Assembly (NCBI RefSeq): GCF_001612825.1 | Contig: NZ_BDBE01000035.1 | Coordinates: forward strand, 1 to 50,879 | Source: Nocardia caishijiensis NBRC 108228 | GTDB lineage: Bacteria > Actinomycetota > Actinomycetes > Mycobacteriales > Mycobacteriaceae | Direction: 5' to 3' | Length of the DNA: 50,879 nucleotides | In this document: one piece after another, positions 15,811-25,498 of the stretch | How positions within the stretch are numbered: the stretch's first letter is position 1 | Layout: each line of letters begins with the position of its first letter | Program-made: the position numbers and the translations under genes | Notes under the pieces: model-generated | Seen by the model: only the letters and a program-made list of their open reading frames with translations | What the model was told of the DNA's origin: nothing | Database searches by the model: none

Positions 15811-17994
15811 TTACGCGGTGGTGAGAACTGGGGACTTCCGGCCGGTGAATTCCTTGGCGAGGGTGACGCAGGCGGCGCCGACGAGCGTGCCCGCCAGCAC
15901 GGACACGATGAACCACAGCACGTGGCCGATGGCGAAGAACACGAAGATCCCGCCGTGCGGCGCGCTGAGCGTGACATCGGTGGCCATGATCATGCCGCCG
16001 GTCACGGCGCCGCCGACCATCATCGACGGCAGCACCCGCAGTGGATCGGCCGCGGCGAACGGGATGGCGCCCTCGGAGATGAACGAGGCGCCGAGCAGCC
16101 AGGCCGCCTTGCCGTTCTCCCGCTCGGCCTCGGTGTACAGCCGCGGCCGCAGCGTGGTCGACAGCGCCATCGCCAGGGGCGGAACCATGCCCGCGGCCAT
16201 CACCGCGGCCATGATCCGCAGGGTGGTGTCGTCGGTGACCGACAGTCCGGCGGCCGCGAACGAATAGGCCGCCTTGTTCACCGGGCCGCCCAGGTCGAAG
16301 CACATCATCACGCCCAGGATGACGCCGAGCGCGATCGCGGAACTCCCCGACAGGCCGCCGAGCCAGTCGGTGAGCGCCTCGGTGACCGCCGCCAGCGGCT
16401 TGCCGAGCAGGACGAACATCAGCACACCGACGATCAGCGACGCCAGCAGCGGAATCACCACCACCGGCATCAGGCCACGTGCCCAGGTCGGCACCGGCAG
16501 CTTGCTCACCCACAGTGCCGCGAAACCGGCGATCACACCGCCGACGAGGCCGCCGAGGAAGCCCGCACCCACGAACACCGCGATCGCGCCCGCCGTGAAA
16601 CCCGGTGCCAGACCCGGCCGATCGGCGATGGCGAAGGCGATGTACCCGGCCAGTGCGGGGACGAGGAAGCCGAAGGCGAGCACACCGATCTGGTTGAGCA
16701 CAGCGCCGACATAGGTGACCAGACCGCCGTCGGGCAGGTCGGTGAGCGAGTTGTTCAGCACGATGTCTTCGGCGCTGTCGGAGATCTCGTAGCCACCGAG
16801 CAGGAAGCTCAGCGCGATCAGCAGACCGCCCGCCGCGACGAACGGGATCATGTAGCTCACGCCGGTGAGCAGGATCTGCCGCAGCCGGGTACCCCAGCCG
16901 ATGCCCTTGGTCGCGGGTTCGCCCGTCGTCGGCGCGGTCCCGCCCACGGTGGCGGCGCCGGGAGTTCCGGCGGCCGCCACCGCCTCGGCGATCATGGTGT
17001 CGGGCTCGTTGATGGCCCGCTTCACCCCCGATTCGATCACCGGCTTTCCGGCGAATCGGCCCCGATCCTTCACGCCGACATCGGTGGCGAAGATGACCGC
17101 GTCGGCTGCGGCGACGGTTCCCGGATCGAGCTTGTTCCCCCCGCTCGAACCCTGCGTCTCCACCGCGATGTCGACGCCTGCCCGCTCGGCGGCGGCGACG
17201 AGCGAATCGGCGGCCATATAGGTATGGGCGATGCCGGTCGGGCACGCTGTCACGGCGACGATCCGCGTCCGCGAGTCGGCGCTGCGGGCTGACGACCCAC
17301 TCGCGTCGACCCGAGCGGTGTCCGCTGTCGCCCCGACAGCCACGGCGCCTGCCGCGGCCGACCCGGTGCTGATCGCGTCCGCTGGGGGAGCCGCGCTGTC
17401 GCTCGATGACTCCGAGGTCGCGGCATTGTCCTGACCAGCGGTGGCTTGCGGCGAGTCCGAAACATTCGCGGAGGAGACGGATTCGGAGGCGCCCGCTGCG
17501 GTGGCACCGGTCGTGACGGGCGTCGGGGCGGAGGTCGGCGGCGGATCGACGACCCCGTCGACCAAGGCGACGACCTCGGCAGGCGTGGTCGCCGAACGGA
17601 GGTCGTTGACGAAGGCCGGTCGCACCAGCGCCCGGGCCAACGCCGACAGCAACTTCATGTGGTCGGCACCCGCGCCCTCGGGGGCGGCGATGAGGAAGAC
17701 CAGATCGGCCGGACCGTCGGGCGCACCGAAGTCGACAGCGGGAGCGAGCCGCGCGAACGCCAGCGAGGGCGCGGTGACGGCCCCCACCCGGCAGTGCGGA
17801 ATGGCGATGCCGCCCGGCAACCCGGTCGCCGATTGGGCTTCCCGGTTCAGCGCGGCCTCGCTGACAGCGGCCGCGTCGGTGGCCCGGCCGTTCGCGGCCA
17901 GCTTGTCGGCCAGTGCGGTGATGACCGATTGTTTGTCGGCGCCGAAGTCGGCGTCGAGCGTGACCAGGTCTGGGGTGATGATCGAATCGGCCAT
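15811..17994 (-). CDS. fruA: Fructose-specific PTS enzyme IIABC
   Basis: A 727-residue fused permease that imports fructose while forming fructose 1-phosphate. EIIA spans about 1-150 with His67 in IAIPHCRVG. A linker of about 90 residues (151-240), rich in Ala, Ser and Thr, joins EIIB, whose Cys251 lies in VTACPTGIAHTYMA. EIIC fills about 380-727 with around nine or ten hydrophobic helices and the motif ISEGAIPFAAADP. Phosphate passes HPr-His67-Cys251-sugar. ATG 17994 follows fruK by 46 bp. The order A-B-C matches actinobacterial FruA. Regulation is inferred through FruR at the operon promoter. Confidence 0.94.
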   Translation of the reverse strand: MADSIITPDLVTLDADFGADKQSVITALADKLAANGRATDAAAVSEAALNREAQSATGLPGGIAIPHCRVGAVTAPSLAFARLAPAVDFGAPDGPADLVFLIAAPEGAGADHMKLLSALARALVRPAFVNDLRSATTPAEVVALVDGVVDPPPTSAPTPVTTGATAAGASESVSSANVSDSPQATAGQDNAATSESSSDSAAPPADAISTGSAAAGAVAVGATADTARVDASGSSARSADSRTRIVAVTACPTGIAHTYMAADSLVAAAERAGVDIAVETQGSSGGNKLDPGTVAAADAVIFATDVGVKDRGRFAGKPVIESGVKRAINEPDTMIAEAVAAAGTPGAATVGGTAPTTGEPATKGIGWGTRLRQILLTGVSYMIPFVAAGGLLIALSFLLGGYEISDSAEDIVLNNSLTDLPDGGLVTYVGAVLNQIGVLAFGFLVPALAGYIAFAIADRPGLAPGFTAGAIAVFVGAGFLGGLVGGVIAGFAALWVSKLPVPTWARGLMPVVVIPLLASLIVGVLMFVLLGKPLAAVTEALTDWLGGLSGSSAIALGVILGVMMCFDLGGPVNKAAYSFAAAGLSVTDDTTLRIMAAVMAAGMVPPLAMALSTTLRPRLYTEAERENGKAAWLLGASFISEGAIPFAAADPLRVLPSMMVGGAVTGGMIMATDVTLSAPHGGIFVFFAIGHVLWFIVSVLAGTLVGAACVTLAKEFTGRKSPVLTTA

Positions 17995-18040
17995 CGTCGT
18001 GTCTTTCCGGTGTCGGGTCGAGCGGGATGGAACGGGGAAG

Positions 18041-19024
18041 TCAGCTGGTCGCGGTGTCGTCCAGTGCCTTCGGCGACGCGTCGGGAAGCGGGTGGGCCAA
18101 GACGGCGTCGAGCATGATGTCGGCGGGGCCGGGCAGTTCTGTGCCGGGCAGTGCGGTGGCGGCGCTGCCGTAGGCGACGGCGGCGCGCAACCGATCGGCC
18201 GGGTCGAGACCGGCCAGGTCGGCGAGCAGATATCCGGCCAGCGCGGAATCACCCGCCCCGACCGTGCTGCGCGCGACGATCGGCGGTGCACCGGCGAACC
18301 ACGCGCCTTCGGCGGTGACCAGCACCGCACCCGCTGCCCCGAGGGTGGCGAGTACGGCACCGACCCCGCGCTCGATCAGCGCGGTGGCGGCGCGAGCGGC
18401 GGCTGCGGGATTTTCGAGACCGGCCGGGTCCAGCCCCGTGAGCTGGGCCAGCTCGTCGGTGTTCGGTTTGACGAGATCCGCTGCGGCAGAACCTGTTTCC
18501 TCGAACAGGGCGAGCAACGGTGCGTCGGAGGTGTCGACCGCGATCTTGGCCGATCCCGCCGCTGAGAGCTCCTCGACCATCCGCGCGTACCACTCCACGG
18601 GCACGCCGGGTGGTAGCGAACCCGACAGCACCACCCACGCGGCGCCCACGGCCGACTCGGTCAGGGCGGCGGCGAGGGCGTCGAGGTGCGGTGCGCGCAG
18701 CGGATACCCGGGTTCGTTGATCTTCGTCGTGGTGCCGTCGGCTTCCGCGATCGTGAGATTGGTCCGTGGCGTGCCGCCGGTCGGTACCGCACGGAAGGCG
18801 ATTCCGGCGCCGCGCAGTCCGCTCACCACCGGGTCGTCCTCAGTGCCGGGTAGGACGGCGAGCGCGGGCACGCCGCCGGAGGTCACCACGCGCGCCACGT
18901 TGACGCCCTTGCCGCCGGGCTGGGAGGTGACGTTCGCCGCGCGGTGCACCTGCCCTCGGAGCAGCGGTTCGGTGAGGGTTACCGTCCGGTCGACGCTCGG
19001 GTTCGCGGTCAGTGTGACGATCAT
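18041..19024 (-). CDS. fruK: 1-phosphofructokinase
   Basis: A 327-residue PfkB-family kinase that converts fructose 1-phosphate from FruA to fructose 1,6-bisphosphate for glycolysis. It shows the N-terminal TANPSVDRT, the substrate-binding QPGGKGVNVAR and the C-terminal anion-hole/catalytic-base motif STVGAGDSALAGYL with Asp as base. Its ATG overlaps the fruR stop in ATGA (19021-19024), indicating translational coupling. Length is normal for the family. Together with fruR, fruA and ptsH it forms a complete fructose uptake unit apart from enzyme I. Confidence 0.95.
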   Translation of the reverse strand: MIVTLTANPSVDRTVTLTEPLLRGQVHRAANVTSQPGGKGVNVARVVTSGGVPALAVLPGTEDDPVVSGLRGAGIAFRAVPTGGTPRTNLTIAEADGTTTKINEPGYPLRAPHLDALAAALTESAVGAAWVVLSGSLPPGVPVEWYARMVEELSAAGSAKIAVDTSDAPLLALFEETGSAAADLVKPNTDELAQLTGLDPAGLENPAAAARAATALIERGVGAVLATLGAAGAVLVTAEGAWFAGAPPIVARSTVGAGDSALAGYLLADLAGLDPADRLRAAVAYGSAATALPGTELPGPADIMLDAVLAHPLPDASPKALDDTATS

Positions 19025-19788
19025 GCGAGCACCACCTCGATTCCCTCGGCGATCAGTTCCTCGTGTGCGGCGGAGGGGATGTCGGTGTCGGTGACCAGCA
19101 CGTCGATGTCGGCGGTCGTTCCGAAGCTCACGAAGTCCTCACGTCCGATCTTGGTGGCGTCGGCGACGACGACCACGCGGTCGGCGGCCGCGATCATGGC
19201 CCGCTTCACGGCGGCCTCCTCCGGGTCGGGCGTGGACAGCCCGTGCCGCACCGTGAGCGCGTTGGTACCGAGGAACGCGACGTCCACCCGCAATTCACCG
19301 AGCACCCGCAAGGTTTCGGCACCGACGGCGGCCTGGGTGACGCCACGCACGCGCCCACCGAGCAGGTGCGTGCGGACCCCGGCGTATCCGGTGAGCCGCG
19401 TGGCGACGGGCAGCGAGTTGGTGACGGCGACCAGGTCCAGATCCACCGGCAGGGCGGCGGCCACCCGCGCGGTCGTCGTGCCCGCGTCGAGCAGCACGCT
19501 GCCGCCCGAGGCGGGCAGGTACCGCACGGCGAGTTCGGCGATGCGGTCCTTCTCGACCGCGCGGGTGCTGTCGCGTTCGACGGTGCCGAGTTCGATGGTG
19601 GTGAGCGCGCCCGCGCCGACCGCCCCACCGTGCACCCGCCGGATCAACCCGATCCGATCGAGGACGGCCAGGTCGCGGCGGACGGTTTCGGTGGTGACTC
19701 CGTACTTGTCGGCGAGTTCGGCGACGGAGACGCGACCGCGCTGCCCGATGAGGGTCGCGATGGCCTGCTGCCGTTCCTCGGCGTACAT
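19021..19788 (-). CDS. fruR: DeoR-family fructose operon regulator
   Basis: A 255-residue DeoR-type repressor. The N-terminal winged helix-turn-helix (VSVAELADKYGVTTETVRRDLAVLDRIG) has the family signature. The C-terminal sugar-phosphate-binding domain shows LLDAGTTTARVAA and VVVADATKIGR. The probable ligand is fructose 1-phosphate or a bisphosphate. ATG 19788 is preferred because GGAGG lies six bases upstream; the in-frame ATG at 19818 would put the promoter -10 inside the gene. It is first in the operon and likely autoregulates through the repeats at 19813-19840. Confidence 0.92.
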   Translation of the reverse strand: MYAEERQQAIATLIGQRGRVSVAELADKYGVTTETVRRDLAVLDRIGLIRRVHGGAVGAGALTTIELGTVERDSTRAVEKDRIAELAVRYLPASGGSVLLDAGTTTARVAAALPVDLDLVAVTNSLPVATRLTGYAGVRTHLLGGRVRGVTQAAVGAETLRVLGELRVDVAFLGTNALTVRHGLSTPDPEEAAVKRAMIAAADRVVVVADATKIGREDFVSFGTTADIDVLVTDTDIPSAAHEELIAEGIEVVLA

Positions 19789-19812
19789 GGTTCCTCCGGT
19801 GCGTGAGTGTGT

Positions 19813-19851
19813 ACTCATGTTGTTTTATGCCCACTCATGTGGCTTTGTCAA
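19813..19851 (-). promoter_or_regulatory. fru operon promoter with ACATGAGT operator repeats
   Basis: On the minus strand, consensus -35 TTGACA (19851-19846), a 17-bp spacer and -10 ATAAAA (19828-19823) are seen. Two direct copies of ACATGAGT lie at 19840-19833 and 19820-19813, exactly 20 bp apart, one in the spacer and one just after the -10. TGAGT-N4-ACTCA (19804-19817) overlaps the second. These are probable FruR sites. Confidence 0.75.
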
Positions 19852-20072
19852 CGCTTTTTGGTGAGCCGAGTCACAATCGTTGCCCAGGGGTATGACAAAG
19901 TCGCGGTTACCGCGAGCGGAACGCGCCGGGATGTGCCCGCACGGCGGGCAGGACGAGAGGCGGCCGCTCGATCGGGGCCGATGGGCCGCGCGATGGGGCC
20001 TGAGTGCGGCTGTGCGCGGACGGCGCGGGAGCCGGAAGGGGAGCGTCGAGCGCTCGGGTCGAGCGTGGAGGG

Positions 20073-20297
20073 TCAGTCGAAGCCGAGGTCGCTGGTGAGC
20101 GGATCGCGTAACGCGCCCTCGGCGGCGCGTAGTCGATCGGTGACCGAGGTGAGCAGATCCATCGAGTCCTGGGACAGGCCGAGGGCGAGCCGGGTCAGGT
20201 GGCGCACGCGGTCGCAGTTGATGCGCTGGGCCAGCGCTACATCCGGATCGGCGGGAGCGGCCGAGTGTTCGACGACGGTCACGACAGGGGCACTCAC
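20073..20297 (-). CDS. Small hypothetical protein
   Basis: A possible 74-residue protein from a GTG start, soluble, with a helical C-terminal half (LTSVTDRLRAAEGALRDPL). I recognise no family. Its composition is plausible for a real protein and it is divergent from the monooxygenase gene, but the ribosome site is weak. The stretch 19852-20072 between it and the fru promoter shows no gene or clear signal. Confidence 0.45.
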   Translation of the reverse strand: MSAPVVTVVEHSAAPADPDVALAQRINCDRVRHLTRLALGLSQDSMDLLTSVTDRLRAAEGALRDPLTSDLGFD

Positions 20298-20319
20298 AAT
20301 CTCGGAACGCGCTGCTGGG

Positions 20320-20334
20320 GTAGGTGCTGCCTAC
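20320..20334. promoter_or_regulatory. Inverted repeat upstream of the lactate monooxygenase gene
   Basis: GTAGG-TGCTG-CCTAC is a perfect 5-bp inverted repeat in the gap between the divergent small gene and the monooxygenase. TATGAC at 20342-20347 could be a -10. Short and tentative. Confidence 0.35.
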
Positions 20335-20403
20335 GTTGGAGTATGACGCACCTTACATGGCCCCGACGACGCGCGAGGGCGGGTCGCGTGCGAAAGTTCA
20401 GCG

Positions 20404-21579
20404 ATGAGTCAGTTCGCCGACTATCAGAACGAGATCTATCTCACCGCGCTCGGGGGCGTGCTGCCCGAATTCCCCATGGACTACGCCACTCTCGAGCGTA
20501 AAGCCACCGCCGCCCTGCCCGACACCCTGCTCAACTACATCGCGGGCGGCGCGGGCGACGAGCTCACCCAGCGACGCAATGCCGAGGCCTTCGCCGACTG
20601 GGGGCTGCTGCCGCGCATGCTGGTCGGCGCGACCGAACGCGACCTCACCGTCGACGCGTTCGGGCACACCTTCGCCAGCCCGCTGTTCCTGGCGCCGGTC
20701 GGTGTGATCGGCCTGGTCGGCGAGCAGGGCCACGGTGACATCGCGGTCGCGCGGGCATCGGCGGAAACCGGTGTGCCCGCGATGTATTCGACGCTGATGG
20801 AGGATCCGCTCGAAGAGGTTCGTCCGCACGCGGGCGACACCCCCTCGTTCTTCCAGCTCTACACCCCCAAGAACCGCGAACTCGCGGAAAGCCTCGTGCA
20901 CCGCGCCGAGGCGGCGGGCTACGCGGGCATCACCGTCACCCTCGACACCTGGGTGCCCGGCTGGCGCCCCCGCGACCTGTCCAGCGGCAACTTCCCACAG
21001 CTGCGCGGTCATGTGCTGAAGAACTACACCAGCGACCCGGTGTTCCGAGCGATGGTCGGTTCCGACGACCCGAAGATGATTGTGCTGCATTGGGTTTCGA
21101 CCTTCGGCCATTCGCTGACCTGGGACGATCTGACCTGGCTGCGCTCACTCACCGACCTGCCGCTGATTCTCAAGGGCATCTCCCATCCCGACGACGCGCG
21201 CCGCGCCATCGATCTCGGCGCCGACGGCATCTACTGCTCCAATCACGGTGGGCGCCAAGCCAACGGCGGTCTGAGCGCGCTGGAGACCCTGCCAGACGTC
21301 GCCGCCGCCTGTGACGGCCGCGTGCCCGTGCTGTTCGACTCCGGTGTCCGCTCGGGCGCCGATGTAGTGAAGGCGCTCGGGCTCGGCGCGACCATGGTCG
21401 GTATCGGCCGACCGTATGTCTACGCGCTCGCCCTCGGCGGGGTGCGCGGTCTGGTGCATCTGCTGCGCTCCTACGCCGCCGAGGCGGACCTGCTGCTGGC
21501 CGTGAACGGCTACCCCGATGTGGCCGCGGTGCGCGCCAACATCCGGCCGAGCCGTCACGGCAACGCCACACGAGGCTGA
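20404..21579 (+). CDS. Lactate 2-monooxygenase-type FMN enzyme
   Basis: A 391-residue FMN-dependent alpha-hydroxy-acid oxidase. The closest match from memory is lactate 2-monooxygenase of Mycobacterium smegmatis (about 394 residues), which turns L-lactate into acetate and CO2 with oxygen. Shared features run along the whole length: YQNEIYLTALGGVLP, LNYIAGGAGDE, LAPVGVIGLVGEQGHGD, TLDTWVPGWRPRDL, then the active-site block GIYCSNHGGRQANGG (His base and Arg) and the phosphate-binding VLFDSGVRSGADVVKALGLGA. A dehydrogenase or oxidase on a related hydroxy acid remains possible. It is monocistronic, with a terminator at 21593. Confidence 0.85.
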   Translation: MSQFADYQNEIYLTALGGVLPEFPMDYATLERKATAALPDTLLNYIAGGAGDELTQRRNAEAFADWGLLPRMLVGATERDLTVDAFGHTFASPLFLAPVGVIGLVGEQGHGDIAVARASAETGVPAMYSTLMEDPLEEVRPHAGDTPSFFQLYTPKNRELAESLVHRAEAAGYAGITVTLDTWVPGWRPRDLSSGNFPQLRGHVLKNYTSDPVFRAMVGSDDPKMIVLHWVSTFGHSLTWDDLTWLRSLTDLPLILKGISHPDDARRAIDLGADGIYCSNHGGRQANGGLSALETLPDVAAACDGRVPVLFDSGVRSGADVVKALGLGATMVGIGRPYVYALALGGVRGLVHLLRSYAAEADLLLAVNGYPDVAAVRANIRPSRHGNATRG

Positions 21580-21592
21580 GCCGCCGAGGCGC

Positions 21593-21616
21593 AAACCCGC
21601 TCCGGGGGGCGGGTTT
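21593..21616 (+). terminator. Terminator after the lactate monooxygenase gene
   Basis: AAACCCGC (21593-21600) pairs with GCGGGTTT (21609-21616). CCGCCG/CGGCGG outside extends the fold. There is only a short T run. Confidence 0.65.
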
Positions 21617-21716
21617 CGGCGGCCCGGCCGCGGCCTCGGCCGGAACTTGTCGGTGCGGTGCGGCATCATCAGGGGCACACCACGCTCTAGCACGCACCAA
21701 CCTCCCGGAGTCCACG

Positions 21717-22475
21717 ATGTCCTCGCCGAGCACCAAGTCCGCATCCCGACGATCAGCTCCCCCGGTTCTGTCCGAGGCCGAGCTCGCGCGCATCGCAGGC
21801 GAGTTGGCCGAGGGCAAACCGCCGATGGTGTGGTTCACCTCGGCGGCTGTCGGCGTCGAGGAGGGCAAGTCGGGCAAGATCGTCGCGCTCGGCGACCCGG
21901 CCGACGGCGACTTCCTGCAGGTGCGCCCGACCGGTTCCAAGGACGTGCTCTCGTTCGGCCCGAGCGAGGTGACGCTCACCAAGCCCGCCCGTGGGACTAC
22001 CGTCGCACCCGGCGGTGCCAAGCCCGCCACGCACCACGTTCCCGAGCCGAGCAACCGAAAGGACACCCCCGTGACCCAGCCGTCGTCCCCGCCGAGTGCC
22101 GCGCCGAAGCCCGCCGCGCCGCGTTCGCTCGCCCCCGTGCCAGACGACGCCGCCGCACCGAAGCAGGCGGCGCCGCGTCCGGCCAAGACCACGGCGGCCC
22201 GCAAGCCCAAGGCGCCCGAGGTCACCGTCACGCTCACCGGCACCGCCGACGGCGAATGGACCGTCGACGTCGTCAACGGCAAGAAGCGCAGTGTCAAGGG
22301 ACTCGCGGTGAACAGCGGAGCGGTCGCCCAGGCCGCCAAGATCTTGCACCCGGAGGTCGAGGAAGTGGTCGCCGGGATCCTGGAGGCTGCGCGTGAGGTG
22401 CAGCAGGCCAAGGTCGCTCAGCTGCAGGCCGAACTGGAGGCGGCCAGAAGGCTGCTCGCCGAACTAGGGGACTGA
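21717..22475 (+). CDS. Ala/Pro/Lys-rich protein, possibly DUF6319
   Basis: A 252-residue soluble protein. An N-terminal ~90-residue globular part (LSEAELARIAGELAEGKPPMVWF) is followed by a disordered Ala/Pro/Lys linker (about 95-165), a short beta-rich domain (VTVTLTGTADGEWTVDVVNG) and a C-terminal helix with coiled-coil character (QQAKVAQLQAELEAARRLLAEL). The architecture recalls the DUF6319 family of Nocardia-like bacteria, recalled and not checked. The basic linker suggests nucleic-acid or ribosome association, but this is conjecture. It converges with the diguanylate cyclase gene with only four bases between stops. Confidence 0.7.
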   Translation: MSSPSTKSASRRSAPPVLSEAELARIAGELAEGKPPMVWFTSAAVGVEEGKSGKIVALGDPADGDFLQVRPTGSKDVLSFGPSEVTLTKPARGTTVAPGGAKPATHHVPEPSNRKDTPVTQPSSPPSAAPKPAAPRSLAPVPDDAAAPKQAAPRPAKTTAARKPKAPEVTVTLTGTADGEWTVDVVNGKKRSVKGLAVNSGAVAQAAKILHPEVEEVVAGILEAAREVQQAKVAQLQAELEAARRLLAELGD

Positions 22476-22479
22476 CACC

Positions 22480-23982
22480 TCACACCGCCGTGCTCGTCGG
22501 ATCGGCGGTGCGGCGCAGGGCCCGCCGGAACCCCGGCCGGTGCAGGTCGTCGTGGAAGGTCAGGCCGAGGCGGTGCTCCTTGGCGTGGTACATCGCCGCG
22601 TCGGCTTCCCGGATCAGGTCGTAGACGGTGGTCTCGCTGGGCCGGGCGCGTACGCAGGCCACCCCGATACTGGCGGTGATGGGGATTTCGCCGCAGCTCA
22701 GCTCGAAGGGGCGCACGAAGGCTCCGAGCAGATGTTCGGCGAGCACCGCCGCCTCGGTACGGCTGCGGGGAGACAGGACGACGAATTCGTCGCCACCGTA
22801 GCGTGCGGTCACGTCGGTGCGCCGAGCCGTGCGACGGATGCGCGACGCGGCCCGCGCGATCAGCTCGTCGCCGATGGCATGGCCGTAACTGTCGTTGACC
22901 ATTTTGAAGCCGTCGAGGTCGATGAACAACAGGCACAACGGTTTTCCCGCCCATTGCGCCCGCAGCCGCTGGGGTGCGCGTAGCAGTGCGGCTCGGTTGA
23001 ACAGTCCGGTGAGCACGTCGTGGTCGGCGCGGTACTGGGCGCGGCGTTCACTGAACTGACTGCGGGCGATGGCGCGTTCGCTGCGCACGAGGACCCCGAC
23101 CAGCAGCGAGGTGAGCAGCAAACCGATCACCATCCGGTCGCCCGTGCCGAGGTCGGTGCCGACCACGCTCATCAGCGAGGCACCGACCAGGGCCACCGCG
23201 ATCACACCCGCGCGCCTGCGGGAACGGTGTGGGTGGGCTTCGGTGCCGTCGCGGCTCACGTCCATCGTGGGATGCAGCGCGGCCAGCCCCGCCAGCAGAT
23301 AGCCCAGCTGATGCGGCACCAGCCCGAACGGATGTTCCGCCGCGAGAAACCCTGCGGCCGAGAAGCTTTCGACGACCCCGGACACCAGCACCGCGAGCAG
23401 CGCCACGTGCAACAGGCGCAGGGCGATATCGGACCTTGCCGTGGTGACCAGGGAATGGGCAAGCGCCGTGAGTAGCAGCGCGTCGATCACGGGATAGCTC
23501 GCGGCGATCACCGCGTCCAGGCCGGTGTTGTGACGCAGGATCGGTGAGATCAGGAATGTCCACGAGGTCAGCAGCGCGCTGATCCCGATGAGTGTCGAGT
23601 CGAGCCAGGCGTCGTAGGCGCCGGTGAGCCGACGCGGCTGTAGCCAACCGACGGCGGCCAGGGCGAGGCACACGTACGCGGACAGGGTGCTCAGATCGTC
23701 GAACGGATGCCACGTGGTGTGCGTTTCCAGTTCGCGGATCGTGGTGCCCGCGGCGAAAAGGGGGATGGACGCGGCGAGCAGCCACCACGGCATCGAGTTG
23801 GTGGGCTGGTACCGCCGCACACCGACACCGATCATCGTCAGGCTGCCCGCGGCGACGATCAGCAACAGCGGGAACGACAGGGATCGCCCGCCGAGCAGTG
23901 GCGTGATCACGATGGCACCGACGGTGCCGAGCGTGACCGCCAACCAGCGCGTTCCGCCCCGTGGTGCTGTACCGACCTTCAT
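22480..23982 (-). CDS. Membrane diguanylate cyclase (GGDEF)
   Basis: A 500-residue protein with about nine or ten hydrophobic segments in residues 1-315, a MASE-like membrane sensor, and a GGDEF domain at the C-terminus. The catalytic YGGDEF is near 395-400, with metal ligands in FIDLDGFKMVND. The product-inhibition site RxxD (RRTD) stands exactly five residues before GGDEF, so it should make cyclic di-GMP from GTP and be feedback-controlled. There is no EAL domain. ATG 23982 has GAGGGGG upstream; the longer open frame lacks support. It is divergent from galK. The signal sensed is unknown. Confidence 0.88.
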   Translation of the reverse strand: MKVGTAPRGGTRWLAVTLGTVGAIVITPLLGGRSLSFPLLLIVAAGSLTMIGVGVRRYQPTNSMPWWLLAASIPLFAAGTTIRELETHTTWHPFDDLSTLSAYVCLALAAVGWLQPRRLTGAYDAWLDSTLIGISALLTSWTFLISPILRHNTGLDAVIAASYPVIDALLLTALAHSLVTTARSDIALRLLHVALLAVLVSGVVESFSAAGFLAAEHPFGLVPHQLGYLLAGLAALHPTMDVSRDGTEAHPHRSRRRAGVIAVALVGASLMSVVGTDLGTGDRMVIGLLLTSLLVGVLVRSERAIARSQFSERRAQYRADHDVLTGLFNRAALLRAPQRLRAQWAGKPLCLLFIDLDGFKMVNDSYGHAIGDELIARAASRIRRTARRTDVTARYGGDEFVVLSPRSRTEAAVLAEHLLGAFVRPFELSCGEIPITASIGVACVRARPSETTVYDLIREADAAMYHAKEHRLGLTFHDDLHRPGFRRALRRTADPTSTAV

Positions 23983-24026
23983 CAGTTTCCCCCTCGATCC
24001 GCCGCGACGCGCCGATCGATCGTGGA

Positions 24027-24094
24027 GCCGGGAATTCGGGTCGGGGTGTCGGCCGAGGAGCACCGAGTGTCGTTGTCCGAGTGGAATTCCCGGC
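24027..24094. promoter_or_regulatory. 11-bp inverted repeat between ggdef and galK
   Basis: GCCGGGAATTC (24027-24037) and GAATTCCCGGC (24084-24094) are perfect inverted copies separated by 46 bp in the 250-bp divergent gap. They could be paired regulator sites or a weak hairpin. I could not identify clear promoters. Confidence 0.45.
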
Positions 24095-24232
24095 CGGCGG
24101 GCGCGCCGACGATGAAAACCTTTACAACTGAGTCGATCATGACACGTCCCACGCCGTCGCGATGGGGATTCGGCTGCCGCACGGGTACACGGTGTTGGAT
24201 GGGATCGCGGAGACGGTGAGAAGGGAGTGTGG

Positions 24233-25345
<1,113 letters not shown>

Positions 25346-25498
25346 ACGGTTGCCCAATTGTTCACCCCGTTTCGGGTGTGACGCGGGGCACAGAAGCGCA
25401 CAGTGGTACCAACCGAAAACAGTTCGGCGGGCGTCGCGGCCCGCGCCGTGTGCACGACGCGCTACCTCGCCCGGTTCCCAGGTCAGGAGGGATCCACT

